Translations under genes and position numbers: made by a program
Shown: positions 12,600 through 23,977 of the stretch, piece after piece
How positions within the stretch are numbered: the first letter of the stretch is position 1
Layout of the letters: each line of letters opens with the position of its first letter
The notes under the pieces: model-generated
Seen by the model: only the letters and a program-made list of their open reading frames with translations
Told to the model about the DNA's origin: nothing
Databases searched by the model: none
Assembly (NCBI GenBank): GCA_026874595.1
Contig: CM049320.1
Coordinates: forward strand, 5,399,464-5,463,463
Direction: 5' to 3'
Length of the DNA: 64,000 nucleotides
Source: Sipunculus nudus
Taxonomy: Eukaryota > Annelida > Sipuncula > Golfingiida > Sipunculidae

Positions 12600-13039
12600 A
12601 TATGCCACAATTTTGAATGCCCCACCGGCTTGTGAAAAGCGTCCTGTGGAGGAAATGATATTAAATATGGTTAAATAAGTATATATTTAGTTATACATAT
12701 TTATATATCCAGTTATAAGTATGGGATAACAGGATGTATATTCCTGATTTTTTAGAACGGTCTTTGAGGAATAGGGTTACCGTTTGCCGTCGCAACATTC
12801 TAAAACATAATATGATATACTATTACGGGTACAATTTCAAATTTGAGCTAAACTGATTGAAAGAATAAACCTTTGTTAGGCAGAACATTTGTCATTGTAT
12901 TTTAAGAGTTACGTAAAAGTATTTTTCAGTGAAGAAAAGTAACCACCAACAGTGCCCCGGGTTGGTACTTTAGGGCAATTTATCTGTACGTGTGTATTTA
13001 TGCTTGTGTGCAATTGTTGTTTAACCATCTCAAGTGAAC
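12600..13039. other. non-coding, nothing recognised
   Basis: AT-rich sequence following the FReD relic. A short frame from 12952 starts with a hydrophobic stretch like a signal peptide, but it overlaps the dispersed repeat that starts near 13040 and has no partner exon. Confidence 0.4.
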
Positions 13040-14030
13040 AACCCATTCGAGTGTACAACGGGAAAGTGACTGGTCATGAAGAGCCCTTTCAAGCACGGCT
13101 TCCTTGCCAAAAATCATACATTTTATTCATCCTTCACATCTTCCTGACATCAATCTATCCCTTATAGGTGTAAACAAAATAATTATATATGTATCATGTC
13201 AAAGATCTTCAAATATTTGATGCCCCCAACTCCCATTCTGGTTCGCAAATGTAAACATCACCACTAACCAGATCTTTAAGGTTAAAAACCGATGTATGAA
13301 TTTCATGCTACGGGCAAAAGGCCACAAAATAAATGTAAAGACATTTGTACATATCTTATCGAGACAGTATCTCACTTAAAATCTATATTTTCTTTTAAGA
13401 TTAAGATAAAAAAAAATTCCTTATCTAATTTATTGCATTTCCCCAACCCCGGTAAAAAATCTGTATACTGTTCTTTTCCAGCTAGTATATATAATAAGGG
13501 TCCTGATTATATATAGAGAAAGAGGGAACTGACTCTAAATAGTATTTAAATAATTGAAAAAAAAAATAATGTTTGAATCATTTACAGTCATGTATGAATA
13601 TATAGGGATAGTGCCTTTATTACAAAAGAGGTATAATTACCTCGGAGGTATTATACTTTAAGCCTGGTCAGCATATTAAACAGTAGGATGGTACTTTGAC
13701 GTTGACCTTTGACCTTTGCATGCCAAAATCATCATGTTTTGTACTCAGTTGTTAGGTGAGACATAAGCGAGAGAAGGAAGGTTTTGAATGTAACTTTGAT
13801 AAAATGCATCCATATGCTTTTTGAAGGTGTTGGTTGAGTGACCTTGACCTTTGACTTTGCGGTCAAATAAATCTGCTTTAAATGTACCAACAAACACTTT
13901 CTTAAAAGATGTGGGCCTATCAACCTTGACCTTGGACTTGATGAACTCAAAATCTACAGAGTTCTTTCCTTTTTGGTAGGTTAGCGATATACGAAAAAAT
14001 GGAAGGTCTGGGTTGGAAATTTTATCTTAA
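13040..14030. repeat. diverged dispersed repeat, copy 2 (partner at 4775-5390)
   Basis: Shares ordered landmarks with the first copy: a gagccctttcaagca phrase, gactctaaatag, ataattacctcgg, attatactttaagcc, cagtaggatggt, and several gaccttgacctt motifs ending with a tttttggtaggttag phrase. The copies differ in length and by many substitutions. Confidence 0.55.
13703..13715. promoter_or_regulatory. perfect DR1 nuclear-receptor half-site pair in a repeat
   Basis: TGACCT-T-TGACCT, which in reverse is AGGTCA-A-AGGTCA. This is the exact DR1 layout. It sits inside the dispersed repeat and is shared in spirit with 5539 and 40284; function is not shown. Confidence 0.35.
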
Positions 14031-14139
14031 AATGAATCCTAAACGTGTTACCTCATGAACCCAAACTCAATAGCGTCTTTTCTAGCATGTGGGCCACAAA
14101 TAAATCCAGTTTAATACTAGTATGTTATTATAAAATGAA

Positions 14140-15150
14140 ACTCTCACCCGAAAACGAATGTAAAAGCAGAGAGAGGGAGAGACGGACACAGGGACGGAGT
14201 GGGTGATTAATATGGAGCACCTGCTTATTCAAGTGAAGTTTTAATAAAGGACACTATGTAAACTCCATAAATCGTTTAGTGGGGATTTAGATTTGCTTAT
14301 CTTGTGAGGGGATAGGTTATATCCTTTTATATTATATCCTTTTTTGACATGACGATGGTAGTAGGTAAAATGAGCGAATAAAAAGTACTTCCGTGTTTAC
14401 TGACTTTGAGAGACGGCGACATTTATGATTCAGTAAGGTTTTCAGGGTATTTAAATGTAAGTGACAGAAAAACTGATAGAATTTGAAGAATCAATATCAA
14501 GTTGTAGAACTTAATGAGCACGCTTATGATTGACAGCTTGGCTCCATTGGGTAGTAGCGAAGTACTTCTAAACTACCATGTTTCAGGGAATCAGATTTAG
14601 AACTGAATTAAAGGAAGATTTCGAGTTGTATGCACCTGTCATATTTTTTTTTATAAATGAAATGCTAACCAAGGGTCATCTTCTAACTGATGACTATTAA
14701 TGAGTAATGGATTATTAATGTCATCTTACCTACTTATATAATTCATCAGAAATTGAGTCATTGCCTATTCATGATTACAACTCCATCTTCGTTTACTATA
14801 TCCTTTGACCATTTAATGGTTTGACAAAGAACAGGTGTATAAATGATCGGAAATATACAAATATTCGTATTTGCCAGGTCATTCTAGCTTCCGCAATAAA
14901 TTATAAATTGGTGGAATGACACCAAAAAAAGTGTGCCCTTGCCTATGCCCTTCCCCCATTTTTAATGTTAGAATCAGGTGGCAAAAAATAACTTACTTGT
15001 GAACAGAACAAGACAATTATCTACATCCAAAAAAAGCGTCCCATTTTGCTCTCAGTCGTATTCACACTGTGATACGAAACAAGAAGGAAAAGTGTCAAAA
15101 TAGAAATTTGACAGAAGGATATAAGGGATAAAACTAACAATGCACCTGGA
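14140..15150. repeat. duplicated non-coding block X, copy 2
   Basis: Landmarks match the block at 10880: gattaatatggagcacctgc, cttattcaagtg, tgagcacgcttatgattgac, aactaccatgtttcag, attcatgattacaact, and a tttttaatgttagaatcagg phrase shared with the third copy near 20040. It begins with a gagacggacacagggacgg tract of the gacgga type. Confidence 0.65.
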
Positions 15151-15207
15151 TCTCACTATCTAGTTGTAAGTAGGTATGTCTCATAATAGTACAATACATA
15201 TTATGTC

Positions 15208-15267
<60 letters not shown>

Positions 15268-15274
15268 TATATAG
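15208..15274. repeat. (TA)n microsatellite
   Basis: Nearly pure TA dinucleotide tract, interrupted by TT and AATT steps. Confidence 0.95.
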
Positions 15275-15939
15275 TTCTGTGTAGGTTTCAGTGCTTGCAG
15301 CATAGTGCTCGATACAGCTAAGGTAGAGCAGGTTAGCTAAACGTTACGTACTTTGGAGCATCGAGTTTTTACTCCGACGTTCACGCCGTTGCCGGTCTTG
15401 GTACTCGGGCGATCATCAGATAACTGTATAATATCGAAATTAAACGAGATATTGATTTTCGATTGAGTTCCATCAGCATTCTTTTTATTCTTGGTAAGTT
15501 AACGCAGTGACACCAGAAAGAAGACCAGTAGTCTCTGACCTCTTAAATATGCTCGAATTTGTCTACAATCGAGTGCGCCTTTCGGGGTTCCTCGGTGGTA
15601 TGACCTAGCAACGGGGACGATTACGCACCCATGGCCCGCAGTTGCAGTAGTCATCGGGCCTGCGGATGTACATGCACGTAGTTAAGTTAGCATTTAACTT
15701 ACCAACACCAAAAATAAAAAATAAAAAAGGTAACCGAGGATTACATTGACCAAAGGTACACCATGATTCGTCCAGTACAAGAGGGGCGCATACAAATCAT
15801 AGCATACAAATAAAGCCATATCAGCGGCCAGCAGTTCTAAAATAATCTTACACAGAACACTTCTGTTACATCGGTAATACTGCGGACAAATAAACATACC
15901 TGTACTAACTGGCCAGAGGTTAAACACTTGTCAGTCACT

Positions 15940-16400
15940 TGTCAGCAAAGTGCCACACTTAAAGGTCAGGTCCAGATAACAAGCAGATGTCCTAAAAGAT
16001 TTTCTTACTAGCACAAGGTGTGACACATTAATAAATATTTGCGCCCTACCTAGCTGATTCATGTTTGCCTCTAAACGGAGTTAGATTCAACGAGAATTGC
16101 AACTATGTCATATATACAGTGTTAAGTCTTAAATGTTAACCACAACAAAAGTGTCCTCGGTATAAGCATTTGCTTGAAATATATCTCATTCTTATTTGGC
16201 AAATATAGTGAGATTTCATGAGACTTAATATGATGCCACACAGAGAATATGGAATGGTAGGTAATGCAGGAAACCAATTAGACTTCTCCAGCATTCACAA
16301 TTTTCAAAGTATGAAAATATGGAGCTCAATATTACGACATTTCAGAAACAATGTCCTAAACGTGTAACCATAGCGTCTGGCTTTTAGAGACAAGTGATTA
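15940..16400. repeat. duplicated non-coding block Y, copy 1
   Basis: Ordered matches with 24945-25290 include ggtccagataacaagcagatg against the ccaggtcattggcagatg phrase, caaaggtgtg-like text, gcaaatatagtgagattt, acttctccag, tatgaaaatatggagctc, acatttcagaa, and cctaaacgtgtaacc. The block lies upstream of FReD locus A, while its partner lies downstream of locus B. Confidence 0.55.
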
Positions 16401-16836
16401 AGAGATAAAACGTATACTTTACATTACTTTATAATTTCTTTATAATTTATTAATCTCAACAGACGTCACAGCTATTATGACTTAATCTAATTTTAAACTA
16501 ATATTAAATTATAGCTTCATGTGTTTGTTTTATGGATATATTTCAGTCGATCGTACACGAAACAATTATTGCCTATGCATCCTCATGTGAAGTTAGAAAA
16601 ACGGATATATTGATATATACGATATATGAATTTATAATCTAACATAAACAGTTTTCTATTCTCTATCTAAAAAATATACTCCCCAATCTGAGATGTTGTA
16701 AGGTCAAATACGGTAGGCTGTTTAAGTGCAAATTCCTTATGTTTTAAACACATTTGTGATACATAGAACGGCTCATGTGCCTGTTGCACTATAATCTGAT
16801 TATCATATCGTTGAGTTTCTTTTGTGAACGATTCTT

Positions 16837-16896
16837 ATTGGCCAAAGGTTTCGTTGACTGGCAGATCAAAGCTTTTCAACACAGGATTCTTATTGG
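16837..16896 (+). promoter_or_regulatory. duplicated inverted CCAAT boxes upstream of FReD locus A
   Basis: GATTCTTATTGG occurs twice, 55 bp apart (ATTGG at 16837 and 16892), each followed by a cgttgattg/cgttgactg phrase, so the promoter contains a small tandem duplication. One of the two is conserved at the same distance upstream of FReD locus B. ATTGG is the reverse of the CCAAT box. Conservation through a duplication with otherwise heavy drift suggests a real promoter element, but this is inference. Confidence 0.45.
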
Positions 16897-16994
16897 TCAC
16901 ATTTCCCGTTGATTGTCAACTTATTCTTCTTAAAGCAGTCATTGCCGACTCCGCTCATCACAGACGACCGAGAAGGCATCAGGTGGAACCAGAT

Positions 16995-17391
16995 ATGGTC
17001 AGAATGCTGGCACACATGTGCGTCCTTATATTGTTGACTAAAAGTGTAGCAGCTTCTAGCCCTGACCAGTGTCACGTGACCTGCTGGGACATTGACGCAC
17101 TCAAAGGAGAGTTTGGCCAGCTGCAGGACAGAGTAAAAGCTCTGGAAGGAGAACATAATGACGCAGTGTGTGACGTGAGGGACATCAAGCGGCCCGATGG
17201 AACGCCACCAAGAGGTAAGTAACGCCCTTTATAATAGATGATGAATAAAACTGCTTCTTAAAATACTCGTTTTTACATACATGTAGTCAGCAAAACCTGT
17301 GCACGGTTAATCAAAGCCGTTACCGGCGATGCCCATTGAAAGCAGTCTGTTATTTAGAAAATGAACTTTTATTAACAAACGTCTGCCACTG

Positions 17392-17457
<66 letters not shown>

Positions 17458-18571
17458 CTTTGAATTGAATCATCTTATTTGCCAAACCTTTTGAAAAAGC
17501 AAAGTTACGAACAAAAGGAAAGAGAATGGGATAACAAAATCGTAAAGGGTGGTGGTGTTAGATTTAACCATCAATATTTCGGTATTTTGTAACTCTTGTT
17601 AATGAAAGATCCAACAATATGTTCACAAAGCAGATTATTCCTTAATATTACTTTTTTCCTATTTAAACTGTTTTAACAATTGAAGGGCTGTCGTAAAAAT
17701 AACAGAGTATAAAAACTGTTCAATTTTTTTTAGCAAATAATGACTTAGAAATTTGGATTTTCTTTCTTAACAATATTGATTGAGACTTGTACATTTTGGT
17801 AATATTTGTACTGAAATTTTTTTTTTAGTTTTCTATACATCTATATTTATATTACAGGTATTAATTTAATAATTTGCACCCAGTCACATATTGAATGTCT
17901 TCATATGTCATCTTCTTCACCGAAACATTTAAGCTTTATATCTCATTTCAGATTGTTCAGAAATTTACGGCCTCGGGGGTCGAGCTGACGGAATTTACGT
18001 CATCAAACCCCGTGACGCTCCTTCGCCTTTCCGCGTCCTCTGCGAACTCAGTCTGGACGGAGGATGGACGGTCATCATGAGGAGATTTAACGGTTCCGTC
18101 GATTTCTACCGGAAGTGGACGGATTACAAAAGAGGGTTTGGGTCCCTGGCAGGTGAACACTGGTTGGGAAATGATAACATCCATTGGCTAACGTCACAGA
18201 AGAACTACAGGCTTCAGCTGGAAATGAGGTACTGGGCCAGTAAGATCTCGTAATATGCGCTATATAACCGCTTCTCTGTCGATAGTGAGGCTAAAAAGTA
18301 CAAGTTGAATATACACGGTTACCGTGGTAACGTTGGCCATGATGGTCTGTCACCTTACAACGGTAAAGTCTTCAGCACTTGGGACAGAGATAACGATGCG
18401 TCGTCAGCTCACTGTGCTCAAGTCTGTAAGGGAGCCTTTTGGTACTACACCTGTCATAATTATGCAAATCCTACCGGCATGTACAAGGCGTCCTGTGGGG
18501 GGCACGACTGCATAGAATGGAAATCGCTCCAAGCCCTTGATCAAATCCTAATGAAAGTCAAACATGACTGA
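16995..18571 (+). pseudogene. secreted fibrinogen-related protein (FReD), locus A, one in-frame stop
   Basis: Invertebrate FReD proteins are secreted lectin-like molecules that bind carbohydrate or acetylated ligands in innate immunity. Exon 1 (16995-17214) gives a signal peptide (LAHMCVLILLTKSVAASS), a Cys pair (DQCHVTC) and a short coiled coil (DIDALKGEFGQLQDRVKALE), ending at AGAG|GTAAGT in phase 1. Exon 2 (17952-18571) follows TTTCAG| and encodes the fibrinogen domain: C-S-E-I-Y-G-L near its start, LDGGWTVIMRRFNGSVDFYR, calcium-site DRDND near residue 218, and ending MKVKHD. The spliced frame would be 279 residues, but codon 174 is TAA (18251-18253) where locus B has TAT. Everything after it stays in frame, so this is a recent or polymorphic null, or a sequencing error. 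The C-terminal end is atypical, with extra cysteines (SCGGHDCIEW). An alternative start is the ATG at 17004. Confidence 0.82.
17393..17454. repeat. (TA)n microsatellite in the FReD A intron
   Basis: About 30 TA units within the intron between the two FReD exons. Confidence 0.95.
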
Positions 18572-18767
18572 ACAAGAATGGTAAATATAAACTATGTGCT
18601 CTCTGTTTTTTTTTTAATCTGAGGTTGAAACACAATATTCTAGATTTCAAATTTTATTCAAACACAGTATGAGAACTAATTTTGGCTAGTGAAGGTACCA
18701 CTATGATATCATATCACTCTGAAAGATGTGAGGACATATTCTCATGTCACAGGAATTCTTTGAGTGA

Positions 18768-18773
18768 AATAAA
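18768..18773 (+). promoter_or_regulatory. polyadenylation signal of FReD locus A
   Basis: AATAAA in the context gaaataaaacgctgtaa, about 197 bp after the stop. The context is conserved in locus B at 23972. Confidence 0.6.
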
Positions 18774-18955
18774 ACGCTGTAACCTACTATTGTTTTCATT
18801 GTTGTTTATTCAAGTTTGCCAATGGGAAGTTCTACGTAAAAATTTGAATTCATATAAGTATACATATTGTCATGGGGAAAAAGAATAGCCACAAAGATAT
18901 AACAAGTTATAAAGTTATAACAAAAATTTATTACAACATAAAAAAATACATATTT

Positions 18956-18956
<1 letters not shown>

Positions 18957-19013
<57 letters not shown>
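18957..19013. repeat. (TA)n microsatellite
   Basis: Pure TA tract downstream of FReD locus A. Confidence 0.95.
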
Positions 19014-19015
<2 letters not shown>

Positions 19016-19639
19016 CCTTTAGATTCTCCTCATAGCACCAGTTAAGTCAAGTTTATGAAATTATGTGAGCTTATAGCAACACTAAAGTCCAGTTAATAAA
19101 ACTATGTGACCGGTCCACACACACATCCTGAATAGTCTGCATGAGCCTCTCACGACCCTAATGACACAGCTGACTCTATGGTATCTCCTTGGATGGCAAC
19201 AACAATTTTCCTTATAGCGGTCGAAACCAGTGCTGGTAACGATCCCTGTAGACAATTAAAGAATCCAATGTTTTGGATACTAATTCACCCTGACGGCGAG
19301 CGTCTTAAATCTTAACTATCTGGTACGAGAACCTGTACGTTCCATCAATGATATAATGTACGAGTCGTCATACACGATATACGATATATATTTACGTATC
19401 TACACAATTATAGCATTTCCTTTGTGACATTCATAACTCACTACTGGTCTGAACAATACAACATTATCGTTACTGAACAGACATATATATATGGCTCATG
19501 TTCTGGTTATACTTTCCAGGAACATCAGTAATATTCATTGAATAATTTCATTGGTCAACATAATGTACGCATGTAGTACAATTTACTAAAACATCAGCAT
19601 TGACATACATACTGACCAGGTAATATTTACATCACTGAG
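19014..19639. other. non-coding, nothing recognised
   Basis: No coding frame, structured RNA or repeat boundary was seen between the microsatellite and duplicated block X. Confidence 0.4.
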
Positions 19640-20140
19640 AGCTATGCACCTGTCTAAGTTTTGGCATATTATATGCTATCAAAATTACTCTTCTTCAATC
19701 TGTTGATCATTGAATTAGTAATGGATTATATAAAGGGCGTTCTGACTTATTGATGTTATTCTTCACCAATAGGAACACAGAGCATCTATTCATAATTACA
19801 ACTGAATCTTCGTTTAATATTTCGTGTGATTTTCTGTATTATTGTAAAATAGTATTAAGTAAAATTAAGATAATGGTTTGACTGGTCCGGCACTGAATCA
19901 TAGATAGGTGGTATGACACCCATCAAAGCGCAGACCTCCAGCATGAGCAAAACAATTCTGCCGGCTTCTCTCTTGTATTCGGATACGCACCAAATATTGA
20001 TAAAGCATTCCCTTTTCTATGTTTCTCCCAACAATTCTTAATGTTAGAATTAGTAGAGATATGGCAGCATTTGACAGTCTGCAATAATAATTTACTTGTT
20101 AACAGGACAAACCAATCCGCCTATTATCCATAGTATAATT
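19640..20140. repeat. duplicated non-coding block X, copy 3
   Basis: Contains gatcattgaat, gtaatggattat, attcataattacaact, gataggtggtatgacaccca, attctgccggcttctctct, gatacgcaccaa, and cttaatgttagaatta, in the order seen in the blocks at 10880 and 14140. Only the 3' half of the block is present. Confidence 0.6.
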
Positions 20141-20370
20141 AAACACGATCTTCTTTGTTTCATGTTTTAACTGTCATAGACACGGACTTAAGGCTTCCGG
20201 TGTTACCCTCGATCGTATTCACACTGCAATAAACTTAAATGTACACGGTAAGCAACAGGCTGATGGTACTATAAATAAAATTCAATACAGAAATTGGACA
20301 TAAGTAAACAATTGATTAAAATCGGAAAGTAACTGGATCTCTCTTTTAGATAAATATATCTAAAATACAC

Positions 20371-20404
20371 ACACACGCACACACACACACACACACACAT
20401 ATAT
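20371..20404. repeat. (CA)n/(TA)n microsatellite
   Basis: CA repeats with one G interruption followed by TA repeats, directly before an imperfect hairpin. Confidence 0.9.
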
Positions 20405-20418
20405 ATAGCTATTAATAT

Positions 20419-20503
20419 ATAAAGATAGAAATGGTATGCGCAGAAACGTCGGTTTACTGCCGGTGGGAACCGACTTTTCTGTGTATGCCATTTCCATCTT
20501 TAT
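20419..20503. repeat. long imperfect hairpin, 36-bp arms and 13-nt loop
   Basis: The left arm (20419-20454, including aatggtatgcgcagaaacg) pairs with the right arm (20468-20503, including cttttctgtgtatgccatt). Most mismatches are G:U-type wobbles on one strand, and the loop is tactgccggtggg. Size and shape fit a tiny foldback element or a pre-miRNA-like stem. It sits between microsatellites. Confidence 0.6.
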
Positions 20504-20538
20504 ACAATGAACCAACATGGCTATTCACATATATATAT

Positions 20539-20540
20539 TT

Positions 20541-20588
<48 letters not shown>

Positions 20589-20590
20589 AA
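20539..20590. repeat. perfect 52-bp palindrome of CA/TA/TG repeats
   Basis: The sequence runs TTC(AC)n(AT)n(GT)nGAA with the centre between 20564 and 20565. The two 26-nt halves are exact reverse complements, so it can form a cruciform. Confidence 0.9.
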
Positions 20591-20611
20591 TGTGTGTGTG
20601 TGTATGTGTGT

Positions 20612-22320
20612 GGTTAAGTTTCACCTAGTGCAATGATCGTATTTTTATCATTTGCAATTTTATCTACTTAAGTTTCGGATAAACAGTAGGTTTAAACGTC
20701 ATAGTATCAACCTGATATCTCTGAAAATTTTGACAGAGTATAGTTTCGGTAATTTAATAGTCTCCTCATTAAAAACTCTATTCATTGTATGAACAGATTT
20801 CTGCCACACAAAGTTCTCTCTCATTAATTCCTCTCCATACACGATTCTCAAACATAGGTATATCATGAAGCAGCAGAGGGTCCGAACAAGTAAAATAAAC
20901 TACCTGTAATAACGAACTGAGCTGTTTTAGAAAACAATATAATGAATAAATTCAGCAAGAATAATCAACAAGTTAACATTACGCCATAAAGAAACAAAAG
21001 TACCGCAAGGGTGTGTAATTCGCTTACCATATGTCTTGTGACGTGTAAATATATTAGTTTGCACATATTTTGCATACGGAATGTCAGCCAACTCTGGATG
21101 TGGGAGATCGTGAATTTCAGCTCATTAGCATAAAATGGCATATTCAGTACTTATGACTTTGTAACGGTTGACGGATTGCACCCAGTACAAACCTTTTTTT
21201 TCTTAAATGTTAGAACCTTTAATATAGATATTATTAGAGCTGTGACATTTCAGCGAATAATCCAGGCATTGGATCGAAGCTAGTAATTAATCGATAATTT
21301 AATCGTACTTGAAATAATCGATTGATTTCATCCATTGCATTTGCGTTCATATTTTCGGTCTCTAGCTCTTACCTAGGGACAGATAAACAGCATACATCAT
21401 GGAGTAGAACTGTTCATTAGATGATAGCACAAAAATGGATGAGAAGATTTATATATTACCTTAGGTGGGATGAAAAGTGTTCAGTAGTCTCTGACAGAAT
21501 ATTGTGACCGTATACAAATATCGAATCGAGATTCGATAACCGATAATAACCGATAATAAAAATGAATCAGCGACCCCATAGGAATACCAGGGCCTAGGTA
21601 TTATACTTTAATTTACATTAAAAATATATATTTTTATATATGACTCACCCCAATTTATTAAATGACATTAAATTCCTGTTTTTTTTAAGGAAGGCTTGTT
21701 TAATAGAAAGACGCATATTTAGTATAAAAATCGGATAAAAAAATTAATATTGCCCCAATATATATTATTGATCTATATTTCATAATAAAATGAAAATCAG
21801 TAAATAGATATGTAGGTATCCACATTTGTATTTCTATTATATTATATTTCTATTATATTTCTATATAAATATACATATATACATAAATACATATATCGAG
21901 AAAGAGAGAGAGAGATAGAGAGAAAATGCAATCCATATGGCGCAGTGCGCTTATTCACAAAAATAAATCGCTTAAATCTTAAAATTTTAACGTATTATAA
22001 TTACTGTCGGAAGGGTATTTTACACAAGGTTGCTGTTTCAGTACGCCTTCAGTCAACCAAAATTTGTCTTGCTCCTGGAAGTCATGTGAACAAAATGTAC
22101 AAACTTTAGTGTTGATCTTTCAGTCAAAATCTATATATCGTGTTTATATTTGTTAACGTGCTGCCGTTTGTGAGAGAAGATTATCAGGCCAGATGCCATG
22201 TGAGTAAACAAAAATTAGGCAAACTATAAAGTGTTCATAATGTTTAAACACGTATATCTGGAAAAATGTGGTCCTTGCGGAAATATAATCTGATTTTAAA
22301 TTTCTTGTGTGTTTCAACAG
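20612..22320. other. AT-rich non-coding, upstream of FReD locus B
   Basis: No coding exon seen. Around 21960-22090 there is weak similarity (ttcagtacgccttcagt, aatttgtcttg) to 11880-11990, consistent with the segmental duplication extending upstream of the FReD exons. A GA-rich microsatellite lies at 21898-21925. Confidence 0.4.
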
Positions 22321-22385
22321 AAAATTCGCTTTGGCCAGAAGTTTCGTTGTTTGACAGATCAAAGCTTTTTAAACACGCGATTCTT

Positions 22386-22390
22386 ATTGG
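22386..22390 (+). promoter_or_regulatory. conserved inverted CCAAT box upstream of FReD locus B
   Basis: ATTGG in the context gattcttattggtcaaac. It matches the downstream one of the two boxes of locus A, and the flanking gatcaaagctttt and cgttgattgacaact phrases are conserved too. Confidence 0.4.
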
Positions 22391-22487
22391 TCAAACATAC
22401 GTTGATTGACAACTCATTCTTCTTAAAAAGGCTCTGCTGACTTCGCTGATAAAAAATTATTGAAGGGTCTATGGTGGGGTGATCAGA

Positions 22488-23860
22488 ATGATGAGAATGC
22501 CGCCACAGGTGTGCCTTTTCGTTTTGCTGTCTAAGGGTCTAGAAGCTCTAAGTTCTGACCAGTGTCATGTGACATGCCGGGACATCGACGCACTGGAAGG
22601 AAAGCTTGGCCGGTTTCAGGACAGAATAGACGCTCTGGAGGGAGGACATAAGGGCATAGTGTGTGATGTGAGAGACATCAAGCGACTAGATGGCTCACTA
22701 CCAAGAGGTAAGGAACAATTTTGTAATAAATGATGAACACAACTTTAAAATGGATACAAAGAAAAACACAAAAGGGATATGTAAAAAACCGAACTGTTTT
22801 AAATAAATTTAATTCGATAAAACTCATATCAACATAAAAAATTGTTTAATACTTCAAAATGAATTATCAGCAAAGTCACAAGCACACGTTGAATAATGTA
22901 ATGTTTGGTAAAATATCTACTGTAGAGGTTAATCTCAATACATTTATCATAAAATAATTTTATCATATTTCGTTGTTTTGTTAATCCTGAATTTTAAATA
23001 TACACCTGCCTATGCAAAATATATAAAACTGAAAATCGTATGAAAATCTAGAAAGAAACTGAAATTCTCGATAAAAATTTTGCCATGAATAACTTATGAT
23101 TTTTTTTTTTAATTTCAGAACAACATGACATATGATGATTTTGGTGTTTATTCTTTCTACCCAATCAATTATATGAATTATTATTATTATTATTTATATG
23201 GCTAAATCACACAAAATATATGGTACCAAGATAATGGTTAATTTTCTCTTTCAGATGGTTCAGAGATCTACGCCCTAGAGGCTCGTGCTGATTGGATTTA
23301 CGTCATCAAACCACTTGACGCTCCCTCTCCTTTTCGGGTGCTCTGTGAACTCAGTCTGGACGGAGGATGGACCGTTATCATGAAGAGATTTAACGGTTCT
23401 GGAAATGGGCTGATTATAAGAGAGGGTTTGGTTCCCTGGCAGGGTAGCACTGGTTGGGAAATGACAAATCCACTGGCTGACGTCACAGAAGAACTACAGG
23501 CTGCTGCTTGACATGAGGTACTGGGGCAATAAGATCTCTTATTATGCATCATATGACCGCTTCTCTGTCGACAGCGAGGGTTTAAAGTACAAGTTAAACA
23601 TACACGGTTACCGTGGTAACTTTGGTCACGACGGTATGTCGAGGTTAAACAGCAGACCCTTTAGCACATGGGACAGAGATAACGATATTTGGTCGGGCCA
23701 CTGTGCCCAGTACTACAAAGGGGCTTACTGGAACAACAACTGTCAAACTTATGCATGCGTCACCGGCCTTTACAAGGCGTCCTGTAGGGCACACAACTGA
23801 ATGGAATGGAATAGAGGTCAAGCTCTCGACCGAGTCCTGATGAAGGTCAAACATGACTAA
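22488..23860 (+). pseudogene. secreted fibrinogen-related protein (FReD), locus B, frameshifted
   Basis: Paralogue of locus A with the same two-exon layout and phase 1 junction. Exon 1 (22488-22707) encodes a signal peptide (PPQVCLFVLLSKGLEALSS), DQCHVTC and a coiled coil with VCDVRDIKR. The position homologous to the locus A start is GTG at 22479, so the first ATG is 22488. Exon 2 opens at 23255 after TTTCAG|. Compared with locus A it lacks 13 nt after AACGGTTC near 23400 and one more base near 23468, so the frame is lost in the middle of the domain. A TGC-to-TGA change near the end (23798-23800) adds a stop. Calcium-site DRDND and the C-terminal MKVKHD are still readable. Taken as sequenced it is a pseudogene; the lesions differ from those of locus A. 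Confidence 0.8.
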
Positions 23861-23971
23861 ACAGAGTTTGGCATTATACATTTTCTCGCTTTTTTTTCAT
23901 TCATTGAATAAAGTTTATTTTTTTTATCAAAGTAGTGATAATTATCCTTATACAAAAATCTGATTGAAAGC

Positions 23972-23977
23972 AATAAA
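23972..23977 (+). promoter_or_regulatory. polyadenylation signal of FReD locus B
   Basis: AATAAA in the context gcaataaaacactgtaatg, homologous in context and distance to 18768. Confidence 0.55.
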
